A stretch of 64,000 nucleotides of DNA from CAVSJA01 sp963728145 (GTDB lineage: Bacteria > Bacteroidota > Bacteroidia > Chitinophagales > Chitinophagaceae): positions 558,001-622,000 of the forward strand of contig CAVSJA010000002.1 of the NCBI GenBank assembly GCA_963728145.1. Reading direction: 5' to 3'. Below the pieces are notes generated by a model, which saw nothing but the letters and a program-made list of their open reading frames with translations, ran no database searches and was not told the origin of the DNA. The position numbers were made by a program, and so were the translations under genes. Shown here in pieces: positions 62,583 to 64,000 of the stretch (within the stretch, counting starts at the first letter, position 1; each line of letters opens with the position of its first letter).

Positions 62583-64000
62583 ATGAAACGTTTTTACAGG
62601 ATGAACCAGAAAACTTTCCGCATAACAGCGCTGCTGTTGATTGCCCTGTTTTCAATAAGCAGCGCAATCGCGCAGATTCCAGATTGCTTAAGCGGTACCG
62701 TGATGTATGGAGTTTTCACCAATTTGAATGGTTCGGGCTTCAATGACAGTACGGAGATCCGCCCAATTGACTATGCTACTGGTGCAGTAGGTCCATTGGT
62801 CGGGAACAGAAAATACCACATCTTCAGAAATGTTGGCGGTACCAATTTTTATGGCGCTTCTGCAATGGGAGTGGATGGGCTGACAAATCGGTTTTATGTC
62901 AATACCCAAATGCCCAGCGGCGGTGGAGGAAAGGATATTATTACCATCAATCCGGTAACAGGAGCGATAACGATAATCGCATCCATGCCTTCATCGTTGA
63001 ATGCATACCATTTTGTTAAGATGGCCATATCGCCTAGCGGTGTCGGATATGCGATTGGAGTTCATAGGGATTCTACAACTTCAGCTACGACATTTAATCC
63101 TTTAATACGGTTTAGTACCTGTGGACTGAGTCCAACTGCAGGCTGTGCCACCGCTTCCGTTACTCTGCTTGGATACTTACCTGGTACAGGCTTGATGCGG
63201 AAATGGTTATTATTTAATGGAGATATAAGCTTTGATGCAGCTGGAAATCTGTATTTCATAACGGCAGCATTTGGAAGAGTAGGCGGAATTGGCCGATATA
63301 CCGATTCAAGACTATTTAGAACAAATGCTACGGACATACCTGTTGTTGGAGGAACGGGTACAATTCCGATGAGCCTCGTGTCAGAATATGATATGCTTGA
63401 TAGCACGGTGGTTAATGGTATTGCGTTCGACCCCGCCGGTCAGATGTATTTTTCTACAAGAAGATTTTTAGGTGTACAGACATCTCCGGCAGGTCCATCT
63501 GTTTCAGAAATATATGTGAGCCCAACTCTCGGAACTGCCTCGGTGATACCTGGTTTTGGTCCCCTTACTACTAATTTTTCTGTTGGAGACCTGGGAAGCT
63601 GTTATTTTCCGACTGCTACTCTTGAAAGCAATCTTGCGAGGTTAAGTGGTAAGTATATAGCAGGAGCATCGAACCTGAATTGGAACGTAATGAATAATAC
63701 GCAGATCCAGTACTTCGAAATCGAGAGAAGTGAGGATGGAAACAATTTCGAGACTATTGCCAAACTGTATCCAACTAACACCACACAATCGTCCATGAAA
63801 TATTCCTACAATGACCCGAATAGTGAAACCGGAAGGAAATTTTACAGGATTCGGGAAGTGATGTCAAGTGGAATAAAATATTATAGCAATGTAATTAGTC
63901 TCAATATCAATTCAAGGATCGCGTTTAATGTAAAGCCAAAACCAAATCCATTTATTAGTAGTCTTGAACTTGACTTTCACCTTGAATCAAACAGTGCTGT
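62583..64000 (+). CDS. T9SS-secreted partner protein, module copy B (right-truncated)
   Basis: A frame from ATG 62583 that is open to the window edge (472 codons seen). Signal peptide (~1-31, ends SSAIAQ), then the same domain as the 56217 product: CLSGTVMYGVFTNLNGSG, RFYVNTQMPSGGGGKDIITI, FNGDISFDAAGNLYFITAAF, RRFLGVQTSPAG, then a fibronectin-like segment (LNWNVMNNTQIQYFEIERSE) and the beginning of the sorting domain (KPKPNPFISSLELDF). The 3' end lies outside. It completes a second copy of the two-gene module. Confidence 0.75.
   Translation, partial: MKRFYRMNQKTFRITALLLIALFSISSAIAQIPDCLSGTVMYGVFTNLNGSGFNDSTEIRPIDYATGAVGPLVGNRKYHIFRNVGGTNFYGASAMGVDGLTNRFYVNTQMPSGGGGKDIITINPVTGAITIIASMPSSLNAYHFVKMAISPSGVGYAIGVHRDSTTSATTFNPLIRFSTCGLSPTAGCATASVTLLGYLPGTGLMRKWLLFNGDISFDAAGNLYFITAAFGRVGGIGRYTDSRLFRTNATDIPVVGGTGTIPMSLVSEYDMLDSTVVNGIAFDPAGQMYFSTRRFLGVQTSPAGPSVSEIYVSPTLGTASVIPGFGPLTTNFSVGDLGSCYFPTATLESNLARLSGKYIAGASNLNWNVMNNTQIQYFEIERSEDGNNFETIAKLYPTNTTQSSMKYSYNDPNSETGRKFYRIREVMSSGIKYYSNVISLNINSRIAFNVKPKPNPFISSLELDFHLESNSA

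Noticed and set aside
1..64000. tRNA, rRNA, transposon or prophage content
   Set aside because: No cloverleaf or T-loop signature, no transposase or integrase frame and no terminal inverted repeats around a gene were found by reading.

Overview
The window comes from a Bacteroidota chromosome, most likely the Chitinophagia/Sphingobacteriia side (inference from gene content; no rRNA gene is present to confirm it). The signs are a SusC/SusD pair, several TonB-dependent receptors with carboxypeptidase-like N-terminal domains, lipoproteins with LS-[S]-C lipoboxes, about eleven secreted proteins ending in a type IX secretion (T9SS) type A C-terminal domain, TAnnTTTG-type promoter motifs and A-rich rather than strong Shine-Dalgarno leaders. 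I saw no tRNA, rRNA, CRISPR array, transposase or phage gene.

Layout. 0-5 kb: the end of a TonB receptor, a beta-helix lipoprotein, a small lipoprotein, and a minus-strand pair of a GT-B glycosyltransferase and an LpxH-like phosphoesterase. 5.4-17.3 kb: a co-directional run of SusC, SusD, an alkaline-phosphatase-superfamily enzyme, a TonB receptor, a PhnZ-type HD oxygenase, a phosphonatase-like HAD hydrolase, an MFS-like transporter and a FAD amino-phosphonate-type oxidase. This looks like an envelope-to-cytoplasm phosphonate utilisation locus. 17.4-19.5 kb: a PhoR/PhoB-like two-component pair on the opposite strand. 19.6-23.8 kb: a secreted protein with a possible caspase-like His/Cys dyad and an ABC exporter. 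24-28.3 kb: ATP synthase genes for subunits a, c, b, delta and alpha, without atpG after atpA.

28.6-40.2 kb: a run of T9SS cargo proteins, including three tandem paralogues (one carrying a DnaJ-like cysteine insertion), a mini-paralogue, a GEVED-domain protein and a VPS10/BNR-repeat protein. 40.3-44.5 kb: a TonB receptor, 2TM protein, helical-repeat protein, membrane protein and winged-helix regulator in one direction behind a good Bacteroidota promoter. 44.7-53 kb: another T9SS protein, an ABC-2 exporter pair, an oxidoreductase, a SUMF1-type protein, a TIM-barrel protein and a LolA-like protein. 53.2-64 kb: a two-gene T9SS module (BNR-repeat protein plus partner) present twice, the copies lying on either side of a minus-strand pdxA; the last gene runs off the right edge.

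Three features cut across the annotation. First, eight single-base insertions break four otherwise normal genes, all between 17.7 and 28.2 kb. Second, many intergenic gaps hold low-complexity arms built of 6-8-nt words, usually inverted, with a different word at each site. Third, three T9SS genes end in a conserved 3' element whose 9-bp stem shows compensatory changes.
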